The notes beneath the pieces are model-generated. The model did not search any database, was not told the origin of the DNA, and saw only the letters and a list, made by a program, of their open reading frames with translations. A program made the translations under genes and the position numbers. From Merdimmobilis hominis (GTDB lineage Bacteria > Bacillota > Clostridia > Oscillospirales > Ruminococcaceae), in NCBI RefSeq assembly GCF_021109255.1, contig NZ_JAJODG010000001.1: a DNA stretch of 64,000 nucleotides. One strand, 5' to 3'. Positions 51,150 to 60,411 of this stretch are shown here, in pieces (the stretch's first letter is position 1; every line of letters starts with the position of its first letter).

Positions 51150-53288
51150 ATGGAAAAATATGCCCATACCAGCGAGGATGGAACCCGCAAACAGACAGTG
51201 GCTGAGCATTTGATGGGCACAGCGGAATTGGCGGCCCGCTTTGCTGCCCCTTTTGGGGCCCAGGAGGTGGCCCAGGCCGCAGGATTGCTCCACGATATAG
51301 GGAAATACAGCGATGCCTTCCAGAGGCGGCTGTTGGAGGGCGGCGGGAGAACCGACCACTCCACAGCTGGGGCTCAGGTGGCGTTTCGCCAAAGAATGGC
51401 GGAAGTTGCCTTTGCGGTAGCGGGCCATCATGGGGGCCTGCCCGACGGGGGAAGCCGGTTGGATGGCCCCGACTCCCCCACCCTTTTGGGCCGGGTCAAA
51501 CGTTCTGTGGAGCCCTTTGGCCAATGGGAAAAGGAGATCAGCCCCCCAACTGGTGGGGTTGACCGCAAATTCCAGAAGGACAATTTCACCGACGCCTTTT
51601 TCACCCGGATGCTGTACTCCTGTTTGGTGGATGCCGACTATTTGGACACCGAGACCTTTATGAACGGCTCTCCGGCACCGCGGGGCGGTTCTGTTTCCAT
51701 AGGGGAATTGCTGTCCCGGTTGGAGCGGTACATCGCCCCATGGTGGGAGCCTGACACCGATTTAAACCGGCGCCGCTGCGCTATCCTGCGCCAATGCCTC
51801 ACTGGTGGCAGCCAATGGGAAAAAGGGCTTTACACCCTCACCGTGCCCACCGGCGGGGGCAAGACGGTGAGTTCCCTGGCCTTTGCCTTATCCATGGCCA
51901 AAGCCCAGGGGATGAGCCGGGTGGTCTATGTCATCCCCTACACTTCCATTGTGGATCAGACTGCAACGGTTTTCTCCCAAATCCTGGGGGAGGAAAATGT
52001 CCTGGAGCATCACTCCGGGGCAGATTATGCTGTAGAAGAAGGGGGTTCCCCTGCCGCTTACCGGAAAGCATTGGCCACCGAAAATTGGGATGCACCAGTG
52101 GTGGTCACCACGGCAGTGCAGTTTTTTGAATCCCTGTTTGCCGCCAAGAGTTCCCGCTGCCGGAAACTACACAATTTGGCCAACAGTGTGATGATCTTTG
52201 ACGAGGCGCAAACCCTGCCGGTGCCTTATCTCGCCCCCTGCGTGGAGGCGATTGCCCAACTGGTACAGCATTATGGTGCAACCGCGGTGTTGTGCACCGC
52301 AACCCAGCCAGCGCTGGAACCGCTGTTTCAAGAGGCGGCCCCAGACCTCCCCATCCGGGAGATCTGCCCGGATACCCAGGGGTTATACCAGGCTTTTCGC
52401 AGGACGACGATGAAAACCCTGGGGGAGATTTCCCGGGAAACCCTATTGGAGGAGTGGCAAGGCCGCCCCCAATTCCTTTGTGTGGTCAACCGCCGGAAAA
52501 CCGCTCAGGAGCTGTACTCCTCCCTGCCTCAAGAGGGGAGCTATTGCCTCACGACCCTGCTGTGCCCGGCGGACCGAAAAGCCAAGCTGGGGGAGATCCG
52601 CCGCCGGCTGAGGGAGGGCCTCCCCTGCCGGGTGGTCTCCACCTCGCTGATAGAAGCGGGGGTGGATGTGGATTTCCCCATTGCCTACCGGGAGGAGGCG
52701 GGGTTGGATTCTATTATGCAGACAGCGGGCCGCTGCAATCGGGAGGGAAAGCGTCTGGCAGAGGAGAGCGTTGTAGCGGTGTTTCGCCTGACGGAGAGAC
52801 CTGTGGCTATGATCGCCCAGAATATAGCGGCAGCTAGGCAGGTTCTGCGCAAGCACCAGGATCCGGCGTCTCCGGAAGCCATCCGGGAGTACTTCCAATT
52901 TTACCGCACCCTCAAGGGGGAGGAGGCGCTGGACCAGAAACAGATTTTGGATCTGTTCCGGCGGGGATACCAGGGCAGCTGTTTCCCCTTTGCCGAGGTG
53001 GCCCGGCGGTTCCGGCTGATCGAGAGCCCAACGGTGCCTATTTACATCCCCGTTGGGGATGGGGCGAGGCTGGTGGAGCTCCTGTGGGAAGGGCGTTGGA
53101 GCCAGGGCCTTTTCCGGGCGTTGGGCCAGTATGTGGTGAATGTCTACCCCCAGCACTACCAAGCTCTTTTTGACGCTGGGGCGCTGGAACAAGTGGAGGA
53201 GGCCGCCGTCCTGCGGGACCCCGCGTTTTACCACGGGGATACCGGCCTTCAATTGGATGTGGAAACCGGAAAAGGGTGGTTCCTGTGA
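51150..53288 (+). CDS. cas3: CRISPR-associated helicase/nuclease Cas3 (type I-C)
   Basis: A 712-aa Cas3 that unwinds and degrades target DNA after Cascade binding. The N-terminal HD nuclease (about 10-190) has VAEHLMGTAE, LLHDIGKYSDAF, TDHSTAG and AGHHGGLPD. The SF2 helicase has Walker A VPTGGGKTVSS, motif II MIFDEAQTLP (DEAQ rather than DEAH), and ATQPALEPLF. Motif VI is in MQTAGRCNREGK. All key residues look intact. It is the first gene of the locus, with its own promoter and a strong terminator after it. Confidence 0.96.
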   Translation: MEKYAHTSEDGTRKQTVAEHLMGTAELAARFAAPFGAQEVAQAAGLLHDIGKYSDAFQRRLLEGGGRTDHSTAGAQVAFRQRMAEVAFAVAGHHGGLPDGGSRLDGPDSPTLLGRVKRSVEPFGQWEKEISPPTGGVDRKFQKDNFTDAFFTRMLYSCLVDADYLDTETFMNGSPAPRGGSVSIGELLSRLERYIAPWWEPDTDLNRRRCAILRQCLTGGSQWEKGLYTLTVPTGGGKTVSSLAFALSMAKAQGMSRVVYVIPYTSIVDQTATVFSQILGEENVLEHHSGADYAVEEGGSPAAYRKALATENWDAPVVVTTAVQFFESLFAAKSSRCRKLHNLANSVMIFDEAQTLPVPYLAPCVEAIAQLVQHYGATAVLCTATQPALEPLFQEAAPDLPIREICPDTQGLYQAFRRTTMKTLGEISRETLLEEWQGRPQFLCVVNRRKTAQELYSSLPQEGSYCLTTLLCPADRKAKLGEIRRRLREGLPCRVVSTSLIEAGVDVDFPIAYREEAGLDSIMQTAGRCNREGKRLAEESVVAVFRLTERPVAMIAQNIAAARQVLRKHQDPASPEAIREYFQFYRTLKGEEALDQKQILDLFRRGYQGSCFPFAEVARRFRLIESPTVPIYIPVGDGARLVELLWEGRWSQGLFRALGQYVVNVYPQHYQALFDAGALEQVEEAAVLRDPAFYHGDTGLQLDVETGKGWFL

Positions 53289-53301
53289 CAGAAAGCCAGA
53301 T

Positions 53302-53337
53302 AAAACGCCGGAGGGGCAGTATCCCCTCCGGCGTTTT
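53302..53337 (+). terminator. Terminator between cas3 and cas5c
   Basis: AAAACGCCGGAGGGG pairs with CCCCTCCGGCGTTTT around a 6-nt loop. It would uncouple cas3 from the Cascade genes. Confidence 0.85.
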
Positions 53338-53488
53338 GCTATATACAGATGTAGAATTTTTGTGTTTTATACAGAATTTGATGTCTTGATATGTCGAAAA
53401 TCATCGTAATGACCAAATTCTTCTGGAAGAGAAAGCCGTTTTGTGGGATAATGGGGACAAAGGACAGCTTGAGAAAGGAGTGGATACA

Positions 53489-54133
53489 ATGATTCGGTTG
53501 GAGGTCTGGGGAGCTTACGCCTGCTTCAGCCGCCCGGAGCTGAAGGTGGAACGGGTCTCCTATGACGTGATGACCCCCTCCGCAGCGCGGGGGTTGGTGG
53601 AGGCCATCTACTACCACCCGGGCTTGCGGTGGATCATCGACAAGATTTATGTGCTCTCCCCCATCCGGTTTACCAACATCCGGCGCAATGAGGTCAAAAG
53701 CAAAGTGGTGTCCAGCGCGGCAAAAGGAGTCATGCAGGGGAATGGAAAACCCCTGTACCTGGCAGCCTCCCAGGACATCCAGCAGCGGGCCGCCATGGTG
53801 CTGCAAGACGTCCACTATGTGATTGAGGCCCATTTTGAGATGACCGACAAGGCCAGCCCCAGTGACAACCCAGGGAAATTCCAGGACATCATCCGCCGCC
53901 GGATGGAAAAGGGACAGTGTTTTCACCAGCCCTATTTTGGATGCAGGGAGTTCCCCGCCCATTTCCGCAGCTGGGAAGGGGCCACTGTCCCCGCCATCGG
54001 GGAAACCAGAGACCTAGGGCTGATGCTCTACGATATGGACTATGCCGATCCGGCCAACATCACCCCCATCTTTTTCCGGGCCAAGCTGGAACAAGGGGTC
54101 TTATCGCTGGATCACTGTGAGGTGTTCCGATGA
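53489..54133 (+). CDS. cas5c: Cas5c, pre-crRNA processing nuclease of type I-C
   Basis: A 214-aa RAMP protein (Cas5d/Cas5c) that cuts the repeat hairpin and caps the crRNA 5' handle in the I-C Cascade. It begins MIRLEVWGAYACFSRPELKV, the typical Cas5c opening, with SYDVMTPSAARGLVEAIYYHP next. The start is fixed by AAGGAG before ATG 53489. Its last 4 nt overlap cas8c (ATGA). A GATAAT (53447-53452) with an extended TGTGG may be its -10; the -35 is poor. Confidence 0.94.
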   Translation: MIRLEVWGAYACFSRPELKVERVSYDVMTPSAARGLVEAIYYHPGLRWIIDKIYVLSPIRFTNIRRNEVKSKVVSSAAKGVMQGNGKPLYLAASQDIQQRAAMVLQDVHYVIEAHFEMTDKASPSDNPGKFQDIIRRRMEKGQCFHQPYFGCREFPAHFRSWEGATVPAIGETRDLGLMLYDMDYADPANITPIFFRAKLEQGVLSLDHCEVFR

Positions 54134-55875
54134 TTCTCCATGCGCTGACGCGCCATTATGAAGACCTGCTTTCCCTGGGCCGGATTCCCCGGCCAGGCTG
54201 GGGGACAGCAAAAGTCTCCTATGCCCTGGACCTGTCCCTGGAAGGGGAGATTCTCGCCTTGCTCCCTTTGAAGACAGAACAGCTCCGGGGGAAAAAGGCG
54301 GAGCTTCTCCCCCGCAAGATGGAAGTCCCCATGCCTGTGGGTCGTTCTGGTACAAAACCGAAAGCGAACTTTTTGTGCGACCACAGCGGCTATTTTCTCG
54401 GGGTGGACGGCAAGGGGAACCCCAAACGGGCCGGCGAGTGTTTTGCGGCCTGCAAGGCTCTTCATCTGGAGCTGCTGGAGGGCCTCCCCTCCCCGGCGGC
54501 CCAGGCGATCACCGGATTTTTCCGCCGATGGGACCCCCAGACGGCCTCCCAACACCCGGCCCTCGCCGAGAACTGGAAGGATCTGATGGCCGGGGACAAC
54601 CTGGTTTTCTGGGTGGAAGGCCAGGAGGCACTTCGGGACCCGGAGATCCGCGCCGCGTGGCAATCCTATTATAACCGGGGCGGGGACGGCCCCACCATGT
54701 GCTGCCTGGTGACCGGGGAAACCGGCCCGGTGGAGCTGACCCACCCATTCATCAAAGGGGTGTGGGGGGCCCAGCCCAGCGGGGCGGCCCTCGTCTCCTT
54801 CAACGCCCCGGCCTTTTGCTCTTATGACCGGGAGCAAAACGCCAACGCCCCGGTGGGGGCCTATGCGGCCTTTGCCTACACCACCGCCCTCAACCACCTA
54901 CTGGCCGACCGGGAGTATACCCAGACGGTGGGGGACACCACAGTAGTGTTCTGGGCTGAGGGCGGGGAACCCGCTTACCAAGAGGTTGGCATGGCCGCCT
55001 TGTATGGGGACAGCGACGCCATCACCCAGCAGGATTTAAGCCGCATCCTCCGGGCCGTGTCCGCGGGGGAATCCATCCAGTGGCAGGGGGCGGAACTAGA
55101 CCCTCAAACCCGGTTTTACGTGCTGGGCCTCTCCCCCAACGAGGGCCGGCTGTCGGTGCGGTTTTTCTACCAAAACAGCTTCGGGGGGATGCTGCGCCAC
55201 ATTGAAGAGCACTATGAGCGGCTGGAAATCCAGCGGCCCGCCTTTGACCAGACAGAGAGGCTTCCCCTGTGGAAGCTGCTGGCCGAGACGGTCAACCAGA
55301 AATCCCGGGAGAAAACAGCCTCCCCCCAGATGGCAGGCGACCTTCTGCGGGCCATCCTCAGCGGGAGCCGGTACCCTTCTACCCTGCTCACCCTCACCGC
55401 CCTGCGCATCCGTGCGGAGCGGGAGGTGACCCGGGGCCGGGCCGCCATCTTAAAAGCATACTACCTGCGCAACCAAACGCCCGCCTGTCCAAAGGAGGTT
55501 TTGACGGTGGAACTCAATGAAAACAGCTCCTATCTCCCCTATGTTCTGGGGCGCCTGTTCTCGGTGCTGGAAGGGCTGCAAAACGCAGCCAACCCCGGCA
55601 TCAACAGCACCATCAAGGATAAATACTTCAACTCTGCGGCCGCCACACCGGCGACCATCTTTCCGTTGCTGCTGAACCTTTCCGAAAAGCACCTGCGCAA
55701 ACTGGGCACTGCCCAGAAGGTCTACTACAGCAAGCAGATCGGCGGTTTGGTGAAGCGGATACAAGAGACCTACCCCGCCCGGATGACCCTGCCGGAGCAA
55801 GGGGCATTCCAGCTGGGGTATTACCACCAGACCCAGAAGCGGTATACAAAAAAGGAGGAAATCGAAAATGTCTGA
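54130..55875 (+). CDS. cas8c: Cas8c (Csd1), large subunit of type I-C Cascade
   Basis: A 581-aa large subunit for PAM recognition and R-loop formation. Family features include MILHALTRHYEDL at the start, a GFFRRWDP segment, SGAALVSFNAPAFCSY and a helical C-terminal region (LGRLFSVLEGLQNAANPG, KYFNSAAATPATIFPLLL). In I-C systems an internal start usually makes the Cas11 small subunit from the 3' end. The start and stop codons overlap both neighbours, implying translational coupling. Confidence 0.94.
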   Translation: MILHALTRHYEDLLSLGRIPRPGWGTAKVSYALDLSLEGEILALLPLKTEQLRGKKAELLPRKMEVPMPVGRSGTKPKANFLCDHSGYFLGVDGKGNPKRAGECFAACKALHLELLEGLPSPAAQAITGFFRRWDPQTASQHPALAENWKDLMAGDNLVFWVEGQEALRDPEIRAAWQSYYNRGGDGPTMCCLVTGETGPVELTHPFIKGVWGAQPSGAALVSFNAPAFCSYDREQNANAPVGAYAAFAYTTALNHLLADREYTQTVGDTTVVFWAEGGEPAYQEVGMAALYGDSDAITQQDLSRILRAVSAGESIQWQGAELDPQTRFYVLGLSPNEGRLSVRFFYQNSFGGMLRHIEEHYERLEIQRPAFDQTERLPLWKLLAETVNQKSREKTASPQMAGDLLRAILSGSRYPSTLLTLTALRIRAEREVTRGRAAILKAYYLRNQTPACPKEVLTVELNENSSYLPYVLGRLFSVLEGLQNAANPGINSTIKDKYFNSAAATPATIFPLLLNLSEKHLRKLGTAQKVYYSKQIGGLVKRIQETYPARMTLPEQGAFQLGYYHQTQKRYTKKEEIENV

Positions 55876-56755
55876 GCCCATCCAAAACCGGTATGATTTT
55901 GTCATTTTATTCGATGTGGAGAACGGCAACCCCAACGGCGACCCCGACGCAGGCAATATGCCCCGCATTGACCCCGAAAGCGGCTATGGGATTGTCACCG
56001 ACGTATGCCTCAAACGCAAAATCCGCAATTATGTGGAGACGGTCAAAGAAGACACCCCTGGGTATCGCATTTATATCAAGGATCAGGTCCCCCTCAACCG
56101 CAGCGACAACGAGGCGCTAACCTATTTGGGGGTGACTGGGGATCTGAAAGCAGCGAAAAAGGCTGACCCCCAACTGGATGTGAAGATCCGGGACTTCATG
56201 TGTCAAAACTTCTTTGACATCCGTGCTTTCGGCGCAGTGATGACCACCTTTGTCAAAGGGGCCCTCAACTGTGGGCAGGTCCGCGGCCCGGTGCAGCTCA
56301 GCTTTGCCCGGTCGGTGGACCCTATCGTCCCCCAGGAGGTCACCATCACCCGAGTGGCCATCACCACTGAAAAGGATGCGGAGGGCAAAGGGACAGAGAT
56401 GGGCCGCAAGTACATTGTCCCCTATGGGCTGTACCGGGCGGAAGGGTATATCTCCGCCAATTTGGCCCGCAAAACCACCGGTTTTTCCCAGGAGGATTTG
56501 GAACTTCTGTGGGAAGCCATTTTAAATCTGTTTGAGAACGATCACTCCGCCGCCCGGGGCAAAATGGCAGTCCGCGACTTGATTATCTTCCGCCACGATT
56601 GTGAACTTGGCAACGCCCCCTCCCACAAATTGTTTGATTTGGTGGAGGTCCGCCGAAAAGAAGAAGTCGCTGTAGCCCGGTGTTATGGCGATTATGAGGT
56701 GTCGGTTGCAGAAGAGGCATTGCCCGCCGGGGTCACCTGTATCCGAAAGGGGTAA
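55868..56755 (+). CDS. cas7c: Cas7c (Csd2), backbone subunit of type I-C Cascade
   Basis: A 295-aa RAMP protein that coats the crRNA spacer. It starts NRYDFVILFDVENGNPNGDP with the N-P-N-G-D-P segment and includes CLKRKIRNYVE and DIRAFGAVMTTF. VRGPVQLSFARSVDPIV and LIIFRHDCELG are typical. It overlaps cas8c by 8 nt and has AAGGAGG 7 nt upstream. Confidence 0.95.
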   Translation: MSEPIQNRYDFVILFDVENGNPNGDPDAGNMPRIDPESGYGIVTDVCLKRKIRNYVETVKEDTPGYRIYIKDQVPLNRSDNEALTYLGVTGDLKAAKKADPQLDVKIRDFMCQNFFDIRAFGAVMTTFVKGALNCGQVRGPVQLSFARSVDPIVPQEVTITRVAITTEKDAEGKGTEMGRKYIVPYGLYRAEGYISANLARKTTGFSQEDLELLWEAILNLFENDHSAARGKMAVRDLIIFRHDCELGNAPSHKLFDLVEVRRKEEVAVARCYGDYEVSVAEEALPAGVTCIRKG

Positions 56756-56760
56756 AAGCG

Positions 56761-57414
56761 GTGGAAGAGGAGTATCTCCAGCTTTCCGGCATCCAGCATT
56801 TTGCCTTTTGCAGACGGCAGTGGGCACTGATCCATTTGGAGGGACAGTGGCAGGAGAATGAGCGGACAGCAAAAGGCCAAGTGTTCCATGAACGGTGCCA
56901 TGATGAAACCGATAGGGAGTCGAGAGGGGATCTTCTTCTATTTCGTGGGATGCGGGTGGTTTCCCATCGCTTAAGGCTCAGCGGTGCATGCGATGTGGTG
57001 GAGTTTCATAGGGACCCGAATGGCATCCCCCTATCGGGTCACCCTGGAACCTGGTCGGCTGTGCCGATCGAATACAAAAGGGGGAGCAGCAAAGGGACAG
57101 ATGTGGACCGGATACAGCTGTGCGCCCAAGCAATGGCTTTAGAGGAGATGTTGGTCTGTGGAATCACCCATGGCTATCTTTACTATGGGGAAACCCGCCG
57201 CAGGGAGCAGGTGGAGTTTACCTTGGAACTGCGCAACCAAGTGGAGTCGCTGGCCAAGGAGATGCAAGGATATGCACAGCGGGGATACACCCCCAAAGGG
57301 AGGTTGCAAAAGCATTGCAATGCCTGTTCTTTAAAAGACGTCTGTCTCCCCCAGCTGTCCCGAAGCCCCTCTGTTAGGGAGTATATCGAACAAAGGATGG
57401 AAGAACTTGTGTGA
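56761..57414 (+). CDS. cas4: Cas4, RecB-like exonuclease for spacer acquisition
   Basis: A 217-aa Fe-S nuclease that trims prespacers and selects PAMs for Cas1-Cas2. The [4Fe-4S] cysteines are C17 (FAFCRRQW) and C186, C189 and C195 (CNACSLKDVC). The nuclease core includes the PIEYKRGSSKG motif with catalytic Glu and Lys. The start is GTG at 56761, 5 nt after the cas7 stop. It is separated from its usual partner cas1 by the 2.8-kb array. Confidence 0.94.
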   Translation: MEEEYLQLSGIQHFAFCRRQWALIHLEGQWQENERTAKGQVFHERCHDETDRESRGDLLLFRGMRVVSHRLRLSGACDVVEFHRDPNGIPLSGHPGTWSAVPIEYKRGSSKGTDVDRIQLCAQAMALEEMLVCGITHGYLYYGETRRREQVEFTLELRNQVESLAKEMQGYAQRGYTPKGRLQKHCNACSLKDVCLPQLSRSPSVREYIEQRMEELV

Positions 57415-57584
57415 TGTGCGAATCGGAAGCGGTCAGAGAACTCCTGAAGGGTTCGCACCAAATTGATGGAAAAAAAGGAGGACACAAAGCGGAATTTTTT
57501 GGATTGTATTCCATAAAAAGTAAAATCAGACAAATGCAGCATATAAATGCTAAAATTAATTGAAATATTTTGTGCAAAGTTGCT
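57415..57584 (+). promoter_or_regulatory. CRISPR leader
   Basis: 170 nt between the cas4 stop and the first repeat, A/T-rich in its last 120 nt. I-C repeats end in ATTGAAAT and are oriented away from the leader, so this side is the leader. The most uniform repeats are on this side and the decayed repeat on the other, which supports the same polarity. A precise transcription start was not identified. Confidence 0.7.
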
Positions 57585-60391
57585 GTCACCCTCCGTGAGG
57601 AGGGCGTGGATTGAAATTCTCTTATGCGAAGAAAGTGGAAGTAAGGGCGGGTCACCCTCCGTGAGGAGGGCGTGGATTGAAATTCAAATTCTTTGCAATC
57701 ATCTTCGTACCTTGCCTTGTCACCCTCCGTGAGGAGGGCGTGGATTGAAATGTGAAGTGTTTATTGTGATCGGGCGCAAGAACGGTCACCCTCCGTGAGG
57801 AGGGCGTGGATTGAAATTCAAACTGTGCGGCGGTCGTCTTGCTTCTGATCCGTCACCCTCCGTGAGGAGGGCGTGGATTGAAATTTTCTTGCCACGCCCA
57901 AACATTGACAAGGCAGAGGGTCACCCTCCGTGAGGAGGGCGTGGATTGAAATAGTAATGAAAAAATATCAGTTGGGCGCGCTGACCGTCACCCTCCGTGA
58001 GGAGGGCGTGGATTGAAATTCGTATGCCGCTTTACCCTCTGCAACATACTTTTGGTCACCCTCCGTGAGGAGGGCGTGGATTGAAATCTGTTCAACTTCA
58101 AGGACTATGTGCTAAACACCAAGTCACCCTCCGTGAGGAGGGCGTGGATTGAAATTCAAAACCTATTGACATATACGCATTGAAGGCGGTCACCCTCCGT
58201 GAGGAGGGCGTGGATTGAAATCACCGCCATAGTCCCACCTACTAACGGCAGAAACGTCACCCTCCGTGAGGAGGGCGTGGATTGAAATTTATTTGTCGGC
58301 TGGCGAAGCCAATGCTCCATAAGTCACCCTCCGTGAGGAGGGCGTGGATTGAAATATCCAGAATAAAAAGCTGATACTCCATCAAGGCGTGTCACCCTCC
58401 GTGAGGAGGGCGTGGATTGAAATTTATGCTCTGTACTGAGATACCAATTTCACTAGGTCACCCTCCGTGAGGAGGGCGTGGATTGAAATGCTATCGTAGT
58501 CGTTAAGCATATCTTCCCACGCCTGTCACCCTCCGTGAGGAGGGCGTGGATTGAAATCTTGGTATCCCACTGGATGCGGTAGATGGGGCTGGTCACCCTC
58601 CGTGAGGAGGGCGTGGATTGAAATCACCAAGGTGCCAGTGCTGCGAGGCTTGACAAACGTCACCCTCCGTGAGGAGGGCGTGGATTGAAATTTATTTGTC
58701 GGCTGGCGAAGCCAATGCTCCATAAGTCACCCTCCGTGAGGAGGGCGTGGATTGAAATGTCGGCTCCCATCAGCATATAAGCGGCCTTTGCGTCACCCTC
58801 CGTGAGGAGGGCGTGGATTGAAATCTTTAATCTGCGCCGCCCTCTGCTCGATCTGCTCAAGTCACCCTCCGTGAGGAGGGCGTGGATTGAAATTTCAAGT
58901 CAAAATCTCCTTTCTGCCGCAATTTCTGTCACCCTCCGTGAGGAGGGCGTGGATTGAAATATCTAATTACGGTCACCCACTGGATGCCGCTGCCAGAGCG
59001 TCACCCTCCGTGAGGAGGGCGTGGATTGAAATATCCCGGGACAGGTGGATAAACATCTCCCCCTCACGTCACCCTCCGTGAGGAGGGCGTGGATTGAAAT
59101 TTGACGATCCCGGAGAAGATGCGGGCGGCTCTTTGTCACCCTCCGTGAGGAGGGCGTGGATTGAAATTCCATCATCAAGGCTTGCACCTGAAAGACAGTA
59201 CGTCACCCTCCGTGAGGAGGGCGTGGATTGAAATCTACACCGTTAGAATAACCTACACCCCTATACGGTCACCCTCCGTGAGGAGGGCGTGGATTGAAAT
59301 CCACACGCGCAATTAACGCAATGTTGCGGAATGGGTCACCCTCCGTGAGGAGGGCGTGGATTGAAATACCGCCCAGAAGCCGGGGGGAGCCTGCCACCTG
59401 CGTCGCCCTCCGTGAGGAGGGCGTGGATTGAAATCGGTAGATGGCGCGGGTGACAGCGGCGCCGCCCAGTCGCCCTCCGTGAGGAGGGCGTGGATTGAAA
59501 TTCTACAGCATGCTTCTTATTATAGGAAAGCAGATGTCGCCCTCCGTGAGGAGGGCGTGGATTGAAATACAGAGAAATGCCATATTGCAGGCCATGTGCT
59601 TGTAGGTCGCCCTCCGTGAGGAGGGCGTGGATTGAAATATCTTGCTTACCTCTCAATCATTTACCCCACATCTGTCGCCCTCCGTGAGGAGGGCGTGGAT
59701 TGAAATCTCGCCAGGCCAGTCAATGAGACCGGCCACAAAGTCGCCCTCCGTGAGGAGGGCGTGGATTGAAATTCCTCTTTTACTTCTTGGAGCCATTCTG
59801 CCGGGGGGTCGCCCTCCGTGAGGAGGGCGTGGATTGAAATTTTGCCATGGTCTATCCCTCCTGTCTGGCGAGGTAGTCACCCTCCGTGAGGAGGGCGTGG
59901 ATTGAAATACCGCCCGGCCTGACTGGTACCGGGCCACGGGGATGTCACCCTCCGTGAGGAGGGCGTGGATTGAAATTTCCAGTTTTGCGTTGGAGTTCTT
60001 CCCGGCTGGTGGTCGCCCTCCGTGAGGAGGGCGTGGATTGAAATTGGTAACGGCGCAGACGGAAAAGAACCTGGAACGGCGTCGCCCTCCGTGAGGAGGG
60101 CGTGGATTGAAATTACCAGCGAAATCTATGTCAAGGACGATGTGGCAGTCGCCCTCCGTGAGGAGGGCGTGGATTGAAATGGGTGACAGGCGTATCCCGG
60201 ACTTCGAGAAGCGGGGTCGCCCTCCGTGAGGAGGGCGTGGATTGAAATAGCTCAAAGGACCAGTTGAGGCCGTACCAGATGAGTCGCCCTCCGTGAGGAG
60301 GGCGTGGATTGAAATATAAAAGAGAAGCTGGGCATTCAGTATTACGGGCGTCGCCTTCCGCGAGGAGGCAGTGTGGACGCTGCCTAGAAAT
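57585..60391 (+). CRISPR. Type I-C CRISPR array, 41 spacers
   Basis: I count 41 full 33-nt repeats plus one degenerate terminal repeat (60350-60391), with spacers of 33-39 nt, mostly 34-35. Each repeat begins GTCACCCTCC or GTCGCCCTCC and ends GCGTGGATTGAAAT, with an internal CCCTCC / GGAGGG stem. The A form occupies repeats 1-27, 35 and 36; the G form repeats 28-34 and 37-41. Spacer 11 (58289-58322) and spacer 17 (58692-58725) are identical. The terminal repeat has an insertion after GAGGAGG. Long frames translated through this region are repeat artefacts. Confidence 0.99.
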
Positions 60392-60411
60392 CCGATTGGA
60401 AAGGGGAAGTT

